Part shown: positions 48,452-57,408 of the stretch, piece by piece | Numbering within the stretch: the stretch's first letter is position 1 | How the letters are laid out: every line of letters starts with the position of its first letter | Origin: Acinetobacter proteolyticus | Lineage (GTDB): Bacteria > Pseudomonadota > Gammaproteobacteria > Pseudomonadales > Moraxellaceae | Assembly: GCF_000367945.1 (NCBI RefSeq) | Contig: NZ_KB849179.1 | Coordinates: forward strand, 1,579,655 to 1,643,654 | Length of the DNA stretch: 64,000 bases | Direction: 5' to 3' | Made by a program: the position numbers and the translations under genes | The notes under the pieces: generated by a model | Told to the model about the DNA's origin: nothing | Seen by the model: only the letters and a program-made list of their open reading frames with translations | The model's database searches: none

Positions 48452-48480
48452 AAAAATGCTCACTACATGTGAGCATTTTT
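48452..48480. terminator. Terminator after pal
   Basis: The stem AAAAATGCTCAC / GTGAGCATTTTT, with balanced A/T runs, can work for pal and for the convergent small gene. Confidence 0.85.
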
Positions 48481-48490
48481 ATTTCATTCA

Positions 48491-48676
48491 TTAAGATGAA
48501 GATTGAGGATCGGACTTGTTTTGCATCGACTCAATCAAATCATGCTTATTAAACTCTTTGTATTCTGGCTTGGCCTCATACTCTTTCCATGCATCCTGCA
48601 CATTTTCTTTGGAAATCGCATCTAAGCTAATCGGTTCACTCGGCGTGGGCGTTGCCTCAAAATTCTTGGTTGTCAT
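48491..48676 (-). CDS. small acidic hypothetical protein
   Basis: A 61-residue soluble protein starting MTTKNFEATPTPSEP, with a clear GGAGGT site before ATG 48676; the frame is open 15 more codons but lacks such a site. The rest is helical and charged (AWKEYEAKPEYKEFNKHDLI), ending in Ser. Such short proteins are conserved within Acinetobacter; their role is unknown. The ribosome site and convergence with pal support a real gene. Confidence 0.75.
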   Translation of the reverse strand: MTTKNFEATPTPSEPISLDAISKENVQDAWKEYEAKPEYKEFNKHDLIESMQNKSDPQSSS

Positions 48677-48853
48677 CTTTAACCTCCAAACATCCTGTTT
48701 AGTATCTATGCAACATAGCATGTAATAGTGTACTTGTAATCATAAAAGCAACATAAATAAAGTAAGATAATTTTTATTTTTGCACGATCTCATCTAGAAT
48801 ACCCACATTCTTTTTTATCAATTTTTGACGCGGCTAAATCGGAGCTATTCAAT

Positions 48854-49825
48854 ATGTCAAACCTTACTTTGACCCAATACCTAGAACAACAAAATGGGAA
48901 TTTGACTCCAGAGTTGGCACAAGTCATTGAAACCATTGCTGCTACATGCCAAACCATTGATCAAGCATTACAAAAAGGTGCTTTAGCAGGTATTTTGGGT
49001 AGCGCAGGCAATGAAAATGTTCAAGGCGAAACACAAAAGAAACTCGATGTTATTTCAAATGATTATCTGATTGATGCATTAAAAGCACATCCTCAAGTAG
49101 GTGGTTTAGCTTCAGAAGAATTAGATGACTTCACCCCTGCTCAGGAAAATGGTAAATATCTGGTTTTGTTCGATCCACTCGATGGCTCAAGTAACATCGA
49201 CATTAATATGTGTGTGGGTACGATTTTCTCTATTCTTCCAGCAAAGAATGCCGTGACTCAGTCTGCGGACTTTATGCAAGCTGGAACAGAACAAGTAGCT
49301 GCAGGTTATGTACTTTACGGTCCGTCAACCATGTTAGCGCTTACTGTTGGTGCAGGTGTGGTGTTCTTTACTTTTGACCCAACTACAAAAAGCTTTTTGT
49401 TAACCACTGAGCAAGTGCAAGTTGCTGCAGATACACAAGAGTTTGCCATTAACTCATCGAATCAACGTCACTGGGAAAACCCTGTAAAACGTTATATTGA
49501 CGAGCTTTTAGCAGGTAAAACATCAGTCCGTGAAAAAGATTTCAATATGCGTTGGGTTGCATGTATGGTAGGTGATATTCACCGTATCTTATGCCGTGGT
49601 GGTATTTTCCTTTACCCTTACGATTTAAAAGATCCGAAGAAAGCAGGCCGCTTACGTTTGATGTATGAAGCAAACCCAATGAGCATGCTGATTGAACAAG
49701 CAGGTGGCGCGTCTACAACAGGTCGTGTTCGTATTATGGACATCCAACCAACAGAACTACACCAACGTGTACCTGTGATTATTGGCTCTAAAAACGAAGT
49801 GGAACGCGTAACAAGCTACCACTAA
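48854..49825 (+). CDS. fbp: fructose-1,6-bisphosphatase class I
   Basis: Gluconeogenic phosphatase. The 323-residue protein has the metal-binding [20 protein letters not shown] motif (near residue 117), SEELDDF (active-site loop) and the sugar-binding [20 protein letters not shown] segment, followed by [10 protein letters not shown]. Acinetobacter cannot grow on many sugars and needs this step to make hexoses from acids. Monocistronic, with a terminator that overlaps the leader of the next gene. Confidence 0.97.
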   Translation: MSNLTLTQYLEQQNGNLTPELAQVIETIAATCQTIDQALQKGALAGILGSAGNENVQGETQKKLDVISNDYLIDALKAHPQVGGLASEELDDFTPAQENGKYLVLFDPLDGSSNIDINMCVGTIFSILPAKNAVTQSADFMQAGTEQVAAGYVLYGPSTMLALTVGAGVVFFTFDPTTKSFLLTTEQVQVAADTQEFAINSSNQRHWENPVKRYIDELLAGKTSVREKDFNMRWVACMVGDIHRILCRGGIFLYPYDLKDPKKAGRLRLMYEANPMSMLIEQAGGASTTGRVRIMDIQPTELHQRVPVIIGSKNEVERVTSYH

Positions 49826-49838
49826 TTACTTTTATAAT

Positions 49839-49868
49839 CAGGGCATTATAACGTTATGATGCCCTTTT
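49839..49868 (+). terminator. Terminator after fbp
   Basis: The stem AGGGCAT / ATGCCCT with an internal palindromic loop (TAACGTTA) followed by TTTT. It lies only 14 bp before the next start codon, so it could also affect that gene's leader. Confidence 0.65.
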
Positions 49869-49881
49869 GGATGTTTATCTT

Positions 49882-50658
49882 ATGGCGGTTATTTTCCTAG
49901 AATCTAAAGACAATGCAAAAATCAAACATTTGCGTGGTCTGATCGAGCTCAATAGTGCTCGAAAAAAACATCAGCAAACCGTTCTAGAAGGTACACATCT
50001 GTGCTTGGCTTGGTTGCAACAGCAGAAAAAAATCTTTTCTTTATTTACCACCGAACAAGCCTTAGAACATCCAGATTTACAAGAAGTGATTGAACTCCAT
50101 CAAGCTCACATCTTTGTTATTAGTGAAGTCCTGTATAAGGATTTAAGTACCTTAGGCACAACCCTGCCTTGTCTAGCGATTGTTGATTTACCCAAAACTG
50201 CTACCACGATTGATTTTAAAGCCGATACTTTAATTCTTGAAAATATTCAGGATCCTGGAAATGTAGGTACACTCCTCCGCTCTGCTGCCGCTGCAAATAT
50301 CAAACAAGTGATTTGTACACAAGGTTCAGCTGCGCTATGGTCTCCACGTGTGCTTCGAGCAGGTATGGGCGCTCACTTTAGTCTGCAATGTTTTGAAAAC
50401 TTCCAACTCACGGACATTCTTCCAAAATTTGAAATTCCAGTTTTTGTAACAAGCTCGCATCGTTCAAGCAGTTTATATACACAAGATTTAACTCAACCTT
50501 GTGTATGGATTCTTGGTAATGAAGGCCAAGGTGCAAGTGATTATGCCTTGGAACATGCTCAGGCGGTTACAATTCCTCAGCCGGGTGGTCAAGAGTCACT
50601 CAATGTCGCAATTGCTGGCTCGGTGTGCTTCTTTGAAATGGTTCGCCAACGTCAGTAA
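49882..50658 (+). CDS. SpoU/TrmH-family RNA 2'-O-methyltransferase
   Basis: A SPOUT enzyme predicted to methylate ribose 2'-OH in tRNA or rRNA using SAM. Residues 1-95 form an L30e-like RNA-binding part (MAVIFLESKDNAKIKHLRGL), and the knotted catalytic domain carries LENIQDPGNVGTLLRSAAA, ILGNEGQGAS and IPQPGGQESLNVAIAG. The target is not predictable; it is most like TrmH/RlmB paralogues. ATG at 49882 is preferred to the upstream TTG (49867). Confidence 0.9.
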   Translation: MAVIFLESKDNAKIKHLRGLIELNSARKKHQQTVLEGTHLCLAWLQQQKKIFSLFTTEQALEHPDLQEVIELHQAHIFVISEVLYKDLSTLGTTLPCLAIVDLPKTATTIDFKADTLILENIQDPGNVGTLLRSAAAANIKQVICTQGSAALWSPRVLRAGMGAHFSLQCFENFQLTDILPKFEIPVFVTSSHRSSSLYTQDLTQPCVWILGNEGQGASDYALEHAQAVTIPQPGGQESLNVAIAGSVCFFEMVRQRQ

Positions 50659-50742
50659 AAACGTTAAATTATTTTAAATACGATTTTTTTACTGAGAAAA
50701 TCAATTACACTACTAAAAATAATTGCTTAAGTTGTCAACGCG

Positions 50743-50791
50743 CCCACCATTTTCAACGTTATATGATTAATGAATTGGAATTAATGGTGGG
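50743..50791 (+). promoter_or_regulatory. leader hairpin that buries the ribosome site of the sigma-factor gene
   Basis: CCCACCATT (50743-50751) is the exact reverse complement of AATGGTGGG (50783-50791), giving a 9 bp stem with a 31-nt loop. The right arm includes GGTGGG, the only purine-rich site at proper spacing (5 nt) from the ATG at 50797. If transcribed, the hairpin would mask the ribosome binding site, as in RNA thermometers or attenuated leaders. The promoter has not been located, so the leader length is unknown. Confidence 0.5.
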
Positions 50792-50796
50792 TATCC

Positions 50797-51435
50797 ATGA
50801 CAGGATTTTCCATCTCTATGGATTTAGCACCGAAACAGGCTCGAACCGAAAACAGTACTGATCGCAGTACTGTTGAACAACGTCTGCGTTTTTTTATGCA
50901 AGACGTTACAGGTCGTGCCTTGGTTATGATGGAAAGTGCAACACAGGGACAACAAGGCATTGCAATGGATTTAGTGCAAGAAGCTTTCATTTCTTTGCAC
51001 AAATCATATGCAGATAAAAGTACTGAAGAATGGTATCCCCTGTTCTACACCATATTAAATAACAAACTCCAAGACTGGCGACGCAAAGAAGCTCGTCGTG
51101 CAAGTCCATTCTCATTATTTAAAAAAATTAGTTTAGATGATGACGAAGAAATTATTGATGTAGTCGATGAATCAACCCCTAATCCATTTGAGTTTCTTGA
51201 TCAAGAAGTCACAATGGAGGAAATTCAGGCTGCAATCAACCAATTACCCGTCCGTCAACAACAAGCATTTATGCTAAGAGCGTGGGAAGGTTTCGACACC
51301 ATGACCACAGCACAGATTATGGATTGCAGTGAAGGCAGTGTGAAAACACATTACCACCGTGCAATTCAGGGACTCAGAATTGCTTTAGAGCATTTAAACC
51401 CGCACACGGGAGGATCATCAGATGAAAAAAGATGA
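50797..51435 (+). CDS. ECF-type RNA polymerase sigma factor
   Basis: A 212-residue sigma-70-family factor with region 2 (MDLVQEAFISLHKSYADKST, and the -10-binding WYPLFYTILNNKLQDWRRKE, about 60-105) and region 4 (INQLPVRQQQAFMLRAWEGFDTMTTAQIMDCSEGSVKTHYHRAI, about 148-190). Region 3 is absent, as in ECF factors. The upstream ATG has the hairpin-buried site; an internal ATG at 50818 is another possible start. The 3' end overlaps the next gene by 14 bp. A co-encoded membrane protein and DUF3106 protein suggest an envelope signal. Confidence 0.9.
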   Translation: MTGFSISMDLAPKQARTENSTDRSTVEQRLRFFMQDVTGRALVMMESATQGQQGIAMDLVQEAFISLHKSYADKSTEEWYPLFYTILNNKLQDWRRKEARRASPFSLFKKISLDDDEEIIDVVDESTPNPFEFLDQEVTMEEIQAAINQLPVRQQQAFMLRAWEGFDTMTTAQIMDCSEGSVKTHYHRAIQGLRIALEHLNPHTGGSSDEKR

Positions 51436-51745
51436 GTTCACTAAACATGTGACATCCAGACTCGATCAACTTGCGAAAGAACAGCACCACAATAAAATGA
51501 TGGTGATGAATCATGTTCTTGATACTGTACAAAAGAAACCAACCTCTTATTATAGTGTTTGGAAAATGACTGGTTTTGCGTTTGCTGCTGCTCTCATGGG
51601 GATTGTGGTTCTACCTAGTTCGTTGCAATTGGCGGACCAACCACAAAATCAGGTTGTGGTAAATCCAAAACTTTCACCGCAAATGGTTGAAGATATGGAA
51701 ATGTTATTGGTCTTAGGTGAGGATAAGGTTCCACATGGCAGCTAA
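51422..51745 (+). CDS. single-pass membrane protein, likely anti-sigma-like partner
   Basis: A 107-residue protein with a charged cytoplasmic N-terminus (about 1-45), one membrane helix (about 47-66, MTGFAFAAALMGIVVLPSSL) and a short outer part ending in MVEDMEMLLVLGEDKVPHGS. The topology and the overlap with the sigma gene fit a small anti-sigma factor, but no zinc-binding or ASD motif is seen, so this is inference from context. GGAGGATCATCAG before the ATG is a strong site. Confidence 0.72.
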   Translation: MKKDEFTKHVTSRLDQLAKEQHHNKMMVMNHVLDTVQKKPTSYYSVWKMTGFAFAAALMGIVVLPSSLQLADQPQNQVVVNPKLSPQMVEDMEMLLVLGEDKVPHGS

Positions 51746-52124
51746 AAAATTAGCACTTGTTGTGTGTACGCTCGGCTTATTACAAACCAGTTTTGCAGGT
51801 TCAGAACGCTTTTGGGTATTCTCTAAACCAAACAAGCCAGCGACTGAAGAAGCTTGGGATGATTTATCACCTGAAGAACAACGCGTTTTAATTCAACGTT
51901 ATCAGACCTTAAAGGAAATTCCGACCAATCAGAGTTCACAACTGCAACAGCGGATGGAGTGGTTCACACAATTACCAGAAGAAGAAAAGCAAAAAATGCG
52001 TGATGTGTGGCAAAAAATGAGTACACAAGAACGCAATACGTTACGCAAGCGTATGCAAAATGCCAGCACCGAAGAACGTGTCAATATCAGAGAAGAATAT
52101 CTCACTAAATACGCTGAACACTAA
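51735..52124 (+). CDS. DUF3106 periplasmic protein
   Basis: A 129-residue exported protein with a signal peptide of about 21 residues (TSFAGSE). The mature part is helical and charged, with the repeated LSPEEQRVLIQRYQ, LPEEEKQKMRDVWQKMS, TQERNTLRKRM and TEERVNIREEY pattern typical of DUF3106. DUF3106 genes follow ECF sigma/anti-sigma pairs in several Gammaproteobacteria and resemble heavy-metal sensor or chaperone modules such as CnrX/ZraP; this one has no Cys and few His. ATG 51735 has AAGG upstream and overlaps the preceding gene by 11 bp. Confidence 0.82.
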   Translation: MAAKKLALVVCTLGLLQTSFAGSERFWVFSKPNKPATEEAWDDLSPEEQRVLIQRYQTLKEIPTNQSSQLQQRMEWFTQLPEEEKQKMRDVWQKMSTQERNTLRKRMQNASTEERVNIREEYLTKYAEH

Positions 52125-52145
52125 TTTTTAGTTTATTAGAATAAT

Positions 52146-52175
52146 AAAAATAGCGCCTTAAAGGCGCTATTTTTG
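52146..52175. terminator. Terminator between DUF3106 gene and CSLREA gene
   Basis: The stem AAAAATAGCGCCTT / AAGGCGCTATTTTT, with A and T runs on the two sides, serves the two convergent units. Confidence 0.85.
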
Positions 52176-52187
52176 TATTGTATCTGC

Positions 52188-54692
52188 TTATTTTTTAAAG
52201 CGACGATAAGCTAATAATCCAAATAATCCAAATACAGAATAGAAACCGAAGCTACCACCACCGCTGCTCGCAGGACGAGTATCATCAGTTGTTGTTGCTG
52301 TACTAATGGTGCGCACTGTAGCTGAATTTGATGATACGCCATCAGCATCATAAACTTGGTAATTAAATGAGAAATTAAATGGGTTGAACGCATTTACTTC
52401 CTGAACATAAATATTTCCACCATAACAAGTTTCTTTTTCATCTGGTGCAGGACATGCACCTTGGCGATCCGCAGTAATATTTAAATCTCGTGTTGGTACA
52501 TTAGTTAATCGAATTGGTAATTCAATCCCTTCTTCATTTTTCCAGAATTTAGCTTTATTTGGTTTTAACTCTGGCCCTGTTCCACCAGTACCAGAATCAC
52601 CATCATCATTAGCAAAAGTCAACAAATTCAAGCTTAATTTTTGCTTCTGTTGATATTTAAAGGTAATGGAAGTATCCGTTACTAAAGGCTTTATATTGGC
52701 GAAACTGGCTCGAATTAAACCCGATGATTTGACATTACTATCAGTTTTAGATTGTATTGTATACTTACAGAATGCATTATCACCTGCTTGTGTAATTACA
52801 TCATCTTTGCGATAAATTATAATTTGTTGTAAATCATTACTCCATTCGCAGACTAAATTAGGATCAGGTGGTTGCTGAATATTTAATACAGTATTTTCTA
52901 ACTGGCCAACCCCTAAAGTCTCTATATTTATATTATAATCATTCGTATTAAAAAATTGAATTTTATGACTACCATCTGCTTGCTCAACTTCTTGTGGTAA
53001 TGGAAGCTTATAGTTACTCAAATCCACATAAACTGCACGATACTTGAGATTCTTCTTCCTTCTTTCAACATCATTAAAACCATCTAATAAATTTTTATAT
53101 TGTACTAGACGAGATTTATAATAAGTTAAAAAATCAGGATTATTTGGATTTTTGACCAAATTATCAAAGAAATCATATTGCTTCTGATAGCCTGCTATCA
53201 TCTCACTAATAGATGTATTTGATGAGCTACTAATATCACCAGCAGTTAACTTCATTAGCTCTACAGAACCAATATCACAGGTGTTAGTTGTTTCTGGATC
53301 ATAAAACAAAACTAGAGTCGTACTGCGAGCTAAACCACGTTGATCTACCGTTTCACAGTTAATAGCACCAGTATTCACCAAGCTAATTTCTTTTTTATCA
53401 TCCCCTTGTCCAACAGTAATCTTGTTAGTCTTTGGATAATATAGTGGAAAATAAGAAGTATATGCTGATGGCTGCTGCAAAGGGCTTAATAGCTGTCTGA
53501 TATCAGCAATTTCACTAATATCAAAATTTGTTTTATTATCTTTTAAAGAATCACTAGGAACATCACATTTATTATTTCCGGTTAAAGATAACGCATTTGA
53601 TAGGATGCTTAGTTTAACATCTTTCTGATCTGTAGCATTTCCTAACAAATAACGGCATGCATAAGTATTACTTCCACCATTATATGCAATGATATTAAAA
53701 TTCAGTTTTTTCGTTCCTAATTTATCGTAAAGTAATGTTGTAAATCCTTGATTCTCGACAATTGTATTATTCGATAAAGTTAGGGTGCTTGAATTACTTA
53801 AAATACTGGAAATATTATTTGAATCTCTACCAACTTTGGTATCACCCGTAAATTTAATTAAATTACCCGTTGAAGCATTTACAGCATTTTGAGCAATAGT
53901 ATTAGTATTTAAGGTTATTGCAGGCTCACCACAAAATTCGAGCAAGCTACTTGAGTTTCCATCACCATTACTTACCAAACTATTGCTATTAATATTAACT
54001 TCTCGTTTCGAGTAAACTGTATCATTAAAACAACTCATCGAAAGAACACTCCCTTTCGGTGAGCGGTTTCCTTGTAATAAACTTTGTGAAAGTGTTAATT
54101 TTGCAGAAGGACCAGCCAAGAAAATTGCTCCACCCTCTTTATCGGCTTGTGAGTCTAGAATTTGGGTACTTTGTAAAATTACATCAGCACCAGCATAAAT
54201 AGCTCCACCTCGATCTGTCGTTCGCCCACCTTTTAAAATCACATTACTCAAAGCTAATATTTTTGTACCTATTGTCGTATTAAAAATACGCGAGTTTTCT
54301 GCTTGAATCGTCGTTTTTAATGGTATTTCAGCAGGATATTGATTAACAATATCATTAATCAAAACATTTTTCTCTTGCCAATCTACAGGGCTTTCCCCCC
54401 AAATTGCCACGTTGACATTAGGGGTAAGCTCACTTTTCAATAAATATGTGCCAGCTTCTAATTGAATAACTTTTTGAGTTGATGAAGAAGTATCTGTCAC
54501 AAGACAACCACCATATGATTTTCTTGTTTCTGCAGTTTTTAAAGCCTCGCGTAATGAACAAGCATTTAAATTTCCGCCATCTTCATCTTCAAATGTTGTA
54601 ACTTTAATAGGTACATTACTTGATGTAGCAGCAAGTAAAGGCATTGCCGCTATAACCATAGTTGCCAATAAAGCTTTTTTATAATTTTTCAT
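52188..54692 (-). CDS. secreted CSLREA-domain protein with GlyGly-CTERM tail
   Basis: An 834-residue exported protein. It has a signal peptide of about 22 residues, the CSLREA motif (ACSLREALKTAE, about residues 42-53), and then a right-handed beta-helix-like part (about 130-350) with recurrent DRGGAIYAGADVIL and EGGAIFLAGPSAKL repeats. Two cysteine-bearing segments (NTCDIGSVELM and DQRGLARS) sit near 460. The C-terminus is GGG, a hydrophobic helix and the basic end YRRFKK, a GlyGly-CTERM tail for rhombosortase processing, usually tied to type II secretion. The GGGATGATGAG site precedes ATG. It is probably co-transcribed with the next gene upstream. Confidence 0.82.
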   Translation of the reverse strand: MKNYKKALLATMVIAAMPLLAATSSNVPIKVTTFEDEDGGNLNACSLREALKTAETRKSYGGCLVTDTSSSTQKVIQLEAGTYLLKSELTPNVNVAIWGESPVDWQEKNVLINDIVNQYPAEIPLKTTIQAENSRIFNTTIGTKILALSNVILKGGRTTDRGGAIYAGADVILQSTQILDSQADKEGGAIFLAGPSAKLTLSQSLLQGNRSPKGSVLSMSCFNDTVYSKREVNINSNSLVSNGDGNSSSLLEFCGEPAITLNTNTIAQNAVNASTGNLIKFTGDTKVGRDSNNISSILSNSSTLTLSNNTIVENQGFTTLLYDKLGTKKLNFNIIAYNGGSNTYACRYLLGNATDQKDVKLSILSNALSLTGNNKCDVPSDSLKDNKTNFDISEIADIRQLLSPLQQPSAYTSYFPLYYPKTNKITVGQGDDKKEISLVNTGAINCETVDQRGLARSTTLVLFYDPETTNTCDIGSVELMKLTAGDISSSSNTSISEMIAGYQKQYDFFDNLVKNPNNPDFLTYYKSRLVQYKNLLDGFNDVERRKKNLKYRAVYVDLSNYKLPLPQEVEQADGSHKIQFFNTNDYNINIETLGVGQLENTVLNIQQPPDPNLVCEWSNDLQQIIIYRKDDVITQAGDNAFCKYTIQSKTDSNVKSSGLIRASFANIKPLVTDTSITFKYQQKQKLSLNLLTFANDDGDSGTGGTGPELKPNKAKFWKNEEGIELPIRLTNVPTRDLNITADRQGACPAPDEKETCYGGNIYVQEVNAFNPFNFSFNYQVYDADGVSSNSATVRTISTATTTDDTRPASSGGGSFGFYSVFGLFGLLAYRRFKK

Positions 54693-54706
54693 CTCATCAT
54701 CCCTGA

Positions 54707-56575
54707 TTATGATCTAACGCGACGTAATCTTACTAATCCTAACAATGCAAAAATTGCTCCGATACCTAGACCACCACCACTTACATTTACTGTTTTACTT
54801 TCAAAATTATTTGGTGGGTCTTGAACAATTGTTGTTGGAATCGTAATGTAATAATTAGACACATCATTAAAACGAGTTGTTGTTGTCATTACTCGCAAAT
54901 TAAACTTATCAGCTCCATGCCAATTACTATCTGGAGTATAGGTAATATTACCATTTTGATCTATGCTCAACTTTCCCTTAGATGGTGTTTGAGTCTGTAC
55001 TACTTCCAAACATCCAAATTGCCATTGTTGGCCATCCGAACGCTTACCTAATAAGCTTTCACAAGAGGTAGGATCAAGCAGTTCTCCATCCAATAAATTA
55101 TCCGCAAGACTAAACTTTGCAATTTGCCCATATAAAATATCTTGCCCTGCAATTGGTACATCAGCACGATCAACAACTAGCTCAATAGCACCCAAGTCAC
55201 ATAACTCATCATAACCACTGCGGCTTCTACCACGCTGATCAGTCCCTTCGCAACTTGCAAGTCCAATACTAGTACCATCACTATAAATCCGCCCCTTGTT
55301 TACAATTAGTGAGTCAGATAATTGCTTATAAGATGTTAATAATCGCGGTTTGAAGAAACCCAACATTTGATCTTTTGGCGTGTAATATGGACATAATAAT
55401 CCATCAGCTGGAGGGGCATCACATATTCCCTCATCCTTCACACCACCTGCAATTAATTTATTGCTACCAACAAGGAAATTAGGTCGTTCACTTGGAGTAT
55501 TATGAATACAATCAGATGTCGTTAAATTACTTTGTACAACAGTTGCATCATCAGACGTACTCTTACAATTTTCATCCTTATTCTCTACAATAATACTATT
55601 CGAAATATAAGAGCTTGGAGCTTCAGTTGTTATTGTTTCACCATTCTCAGTTGTTGTATATTTCCATTTTGGTGATTGTAAATACAGACCAGCTGCATTT
55701 TTAATCATAGTTACATTATTTAAAATCATACCTTCACGAATATTCGCAACATATCCGCCCATATTATGGAAAATTGTGCTATTTCTTAACCCTGCACTTC
55801 GATTTGCTAGTGCATTTCCTATTGTGGTGTCTGTAAAACCTGTTTGTGCGTAGAGCAATGCACCATTTATACCTGCAGCCCCCTCATTATCTCGAATAAC
55901 AACTTGAAACATCAAATAAAGTGGCATTTCACTATAAAGAACAGCTCCCTGATCAGCCTTATTATTATTCAATATACTATTACTAATTAATACTGTACCT
56001 GCTGTTTTATTTGAGCTCGATAATATACCAGCATTATAAATGGCACCGCCTCGATTAGCATTGCCATTACTCAAACGAGAAAATTGAATCGTTAATGCTT
56101 CACGATTAAGAATTAAACCACCATCATTAATTTTAGAGGCTGAGCCTACTAGATTTAGCTCATTAAAACTAACAGGGATCAAAGCACTTTCAACGCTGCC
56201 ATCATCTACAACAAAAAGTCGGTCATTACCCACCATCTTAATGGTTGCATTATTCAAGCCCTTTTTATCGTCATTAAATGCATCACTACTTGCCGTACTG
56301 ATAGTAGTTGCAGCCTTAATATTTAATGCCGAATTTAATTGATATACTTGGTCTCGCTTTAGAATAATGTTTGAACTCACATCCTTCGTTCCACACCCGT
56401 GGTAACCATTTTCAAATTCTTTTTGACTTCTTTTATTTAAAAACTCGACGGCTTCTCGTAATGAACAAACGCCATCATCCTTATCTTCATCAACTAATGT
56501 TGTGACTTGAATATCCGCAGAATATGCATGTCCAGTAATCGCAAATAAAGCGCAGGCAAGCGTCCGTTTGAGCAT
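54707..56575 (-). CDS. RbtA-like CSLREA-domain protein with GlyGly-CTERM tail
   Basis: A 622-residue exported protein paralogous to the downstream one. It has a signal peptide of about 19 residues, the CSLREA motif VCSLREAVEFLN (about 36-47), beta-helix-like repeats (ANRGGAIYNAGIL), the CEGTDQRGRSRSGYDELCDLGAIEL segment, and an Ig/cadherin-like module near 500-585. The tail is GGG, a hydrophobic helix and RLRRVRS. It resembles the family called rhombotarget A (RbtA) in Acinetobacter; this name is recalled, not searched. The AAGGAG ribosome site is strong, and the 3' gene starts 14 bp after its stop. Confidence 0.82.
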   Translation of the reverse strand: MLKRTLACALFAITGHAYSADIQVTTLVDEDKDDGVCSLREAVEFLNKRSQKEFENGYHGCGTKDVSSNIILKRDQVYQLNSALNIKAATTISTASSDAFNDDKKGLNNATIKMVGNDRLFVVDDGSVESALIPVSFNELNLVGSASKINDGGLILNREALTIQFSRLSNGNANRGGAIYNAGILSSSNKTAGTVLISNSILNNNKADQGAVLYSEMPLYLMFQVVIRDNEGAAGINGALLYAQTGFTDTTIGNALANRSAGLRNSTIFHNMGGYVANIREGMILNNVTMIKNAAGLYLQSPKWKYTTTENGETITTEAPSSYISNSIIVENKDENCKSTSDDATVVQSNLTTSDCIHNTPSERPNFLVGSNKLIAGGVKDEGICDAPPADGLLCPYYTPKDQMLGFFKPRLLTSYKQLSDSLIVNKGRIYSDGTSIGLASCEGTDQRGRSRSGYDELCDLGAIELVVDRADVPIAGQDILYGQIAKFSLADNLLDGELLDPTSCESLLGKRSDGQQWQFGCLEVVQTQTPSKGKLSIDQNGNITYTPDSNWHGADKFNLRVMTTTTRFNDVSNYYITIPTTIVQDPPNNFESKTVNVSGGGLGIGAIFALLGLVRLRRVRS

Positions 56576-56689
56576 ACCAATCTCCTTCTATTTTTTCATT
56601 TTTCTTCGTATTACAAACTGAGTGTTTGCAACCACATTCCTTTGTGCGTACTTTGTCATAGCTCTCGAAATTACTCAAGAAATTTTATG

Positions 56690-57388
56690 CTATTGACGAT
56701 ATTCATCAATTAAAGCGTAAATTTGCTTAAGCGTTGTATTTGAAAGCTTGGTTTTTTCGCCTTTCAGCATTTTTTCAAGTTGAGCCAGTGTCTGTAATAA
56801 AATGGATGCCTGATGGGGTCCATTCATTAATAAATAATCCACGATTTGTTGATCAAAATGAATCCCTCGTCGAGTCATCACAGATTGAAGCAGTGCTTGT
56901 CGATCAATATAAGAACTCCCATTAGGTACTTTAACACTGACAGCCTGAGTCAACCTTGACTGTAAATCGGGTAATTCTAATTTTAATTCGATTGGCGCCA
57001 CACGCGATGAAAAGACCAGTTGCCCTTCATGATTATTGATTAAATGAAATACTGCTTTCTGCCAATGTGGGATGCCACTGATCGCATCAATATCATCTAA
57101 AGCGACTAAATCATAGAACTCTAATGATGTAATCGCCTCAATCGGTGCATCTAATAATTCTAATAATGAAACTTTAATTGCTGGACGGCCTAACTCCAGA
57201 TACGAATCACAGATCGCAGACAGTAAATGACTCTTACCAGTGCCCGCTCCCCCATAAACATAAAAACGGCTGACCAAACCCGCATGTAATTGCCGAACTG
57301 CATCAACCACAGGTCCCCATCCCGGTCCCGAAAAATCACTGATTCGAGCATCGAGTTGAGGTTCTATATCCAGTTGTAGTTGACGCAT
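56690..57388 (-). CDS. hda: DnaA regulatory inactivator Hda
   Basis: AAA+ protein that, with the DNA-bound beta clamp, stimulates hydrolysis of DnaA-bound ATP to stop re-initiation. The N-terminal MRQLQLDIEP fits the clamp-binding motif (QLxLx), Walker A is GGAGTGKSHLL (about 44-54), Walker B is LVALDDIDAI, and the arginine-finger region is near the C-terminus. The 232-residue length fits Hda and is much below DnaA. It is downstream of the AI-2E transporter gene (20 bp), an arrangement seen in other Gammaproteobacteria. Confidence 0.93.
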   Translation of the reverse strand: MRQLQLDIEPQLDARISDFSGPGWGPVVDAVRQLHAGLVSRFYVYGGAGTGKSHLLSAICDSYLELGRPAIKVSLLELLDAPIEAITSLEFYDLVALDDIDAISGIPHWQKAVFHLINNHEGQLVFSSRVAPIELKLELPDLQSRLTQAVSVKVPNGSSYIDRQALLQSVMTRRGIHFDQQIVDYLLMNGPHQASILLQTLAQLEKMLKGEKTKLSNTTLKQIYALIDEYRQ

Positions 57389-57408
57389 ATACTTAATTTG
57401 TTCCTCAA

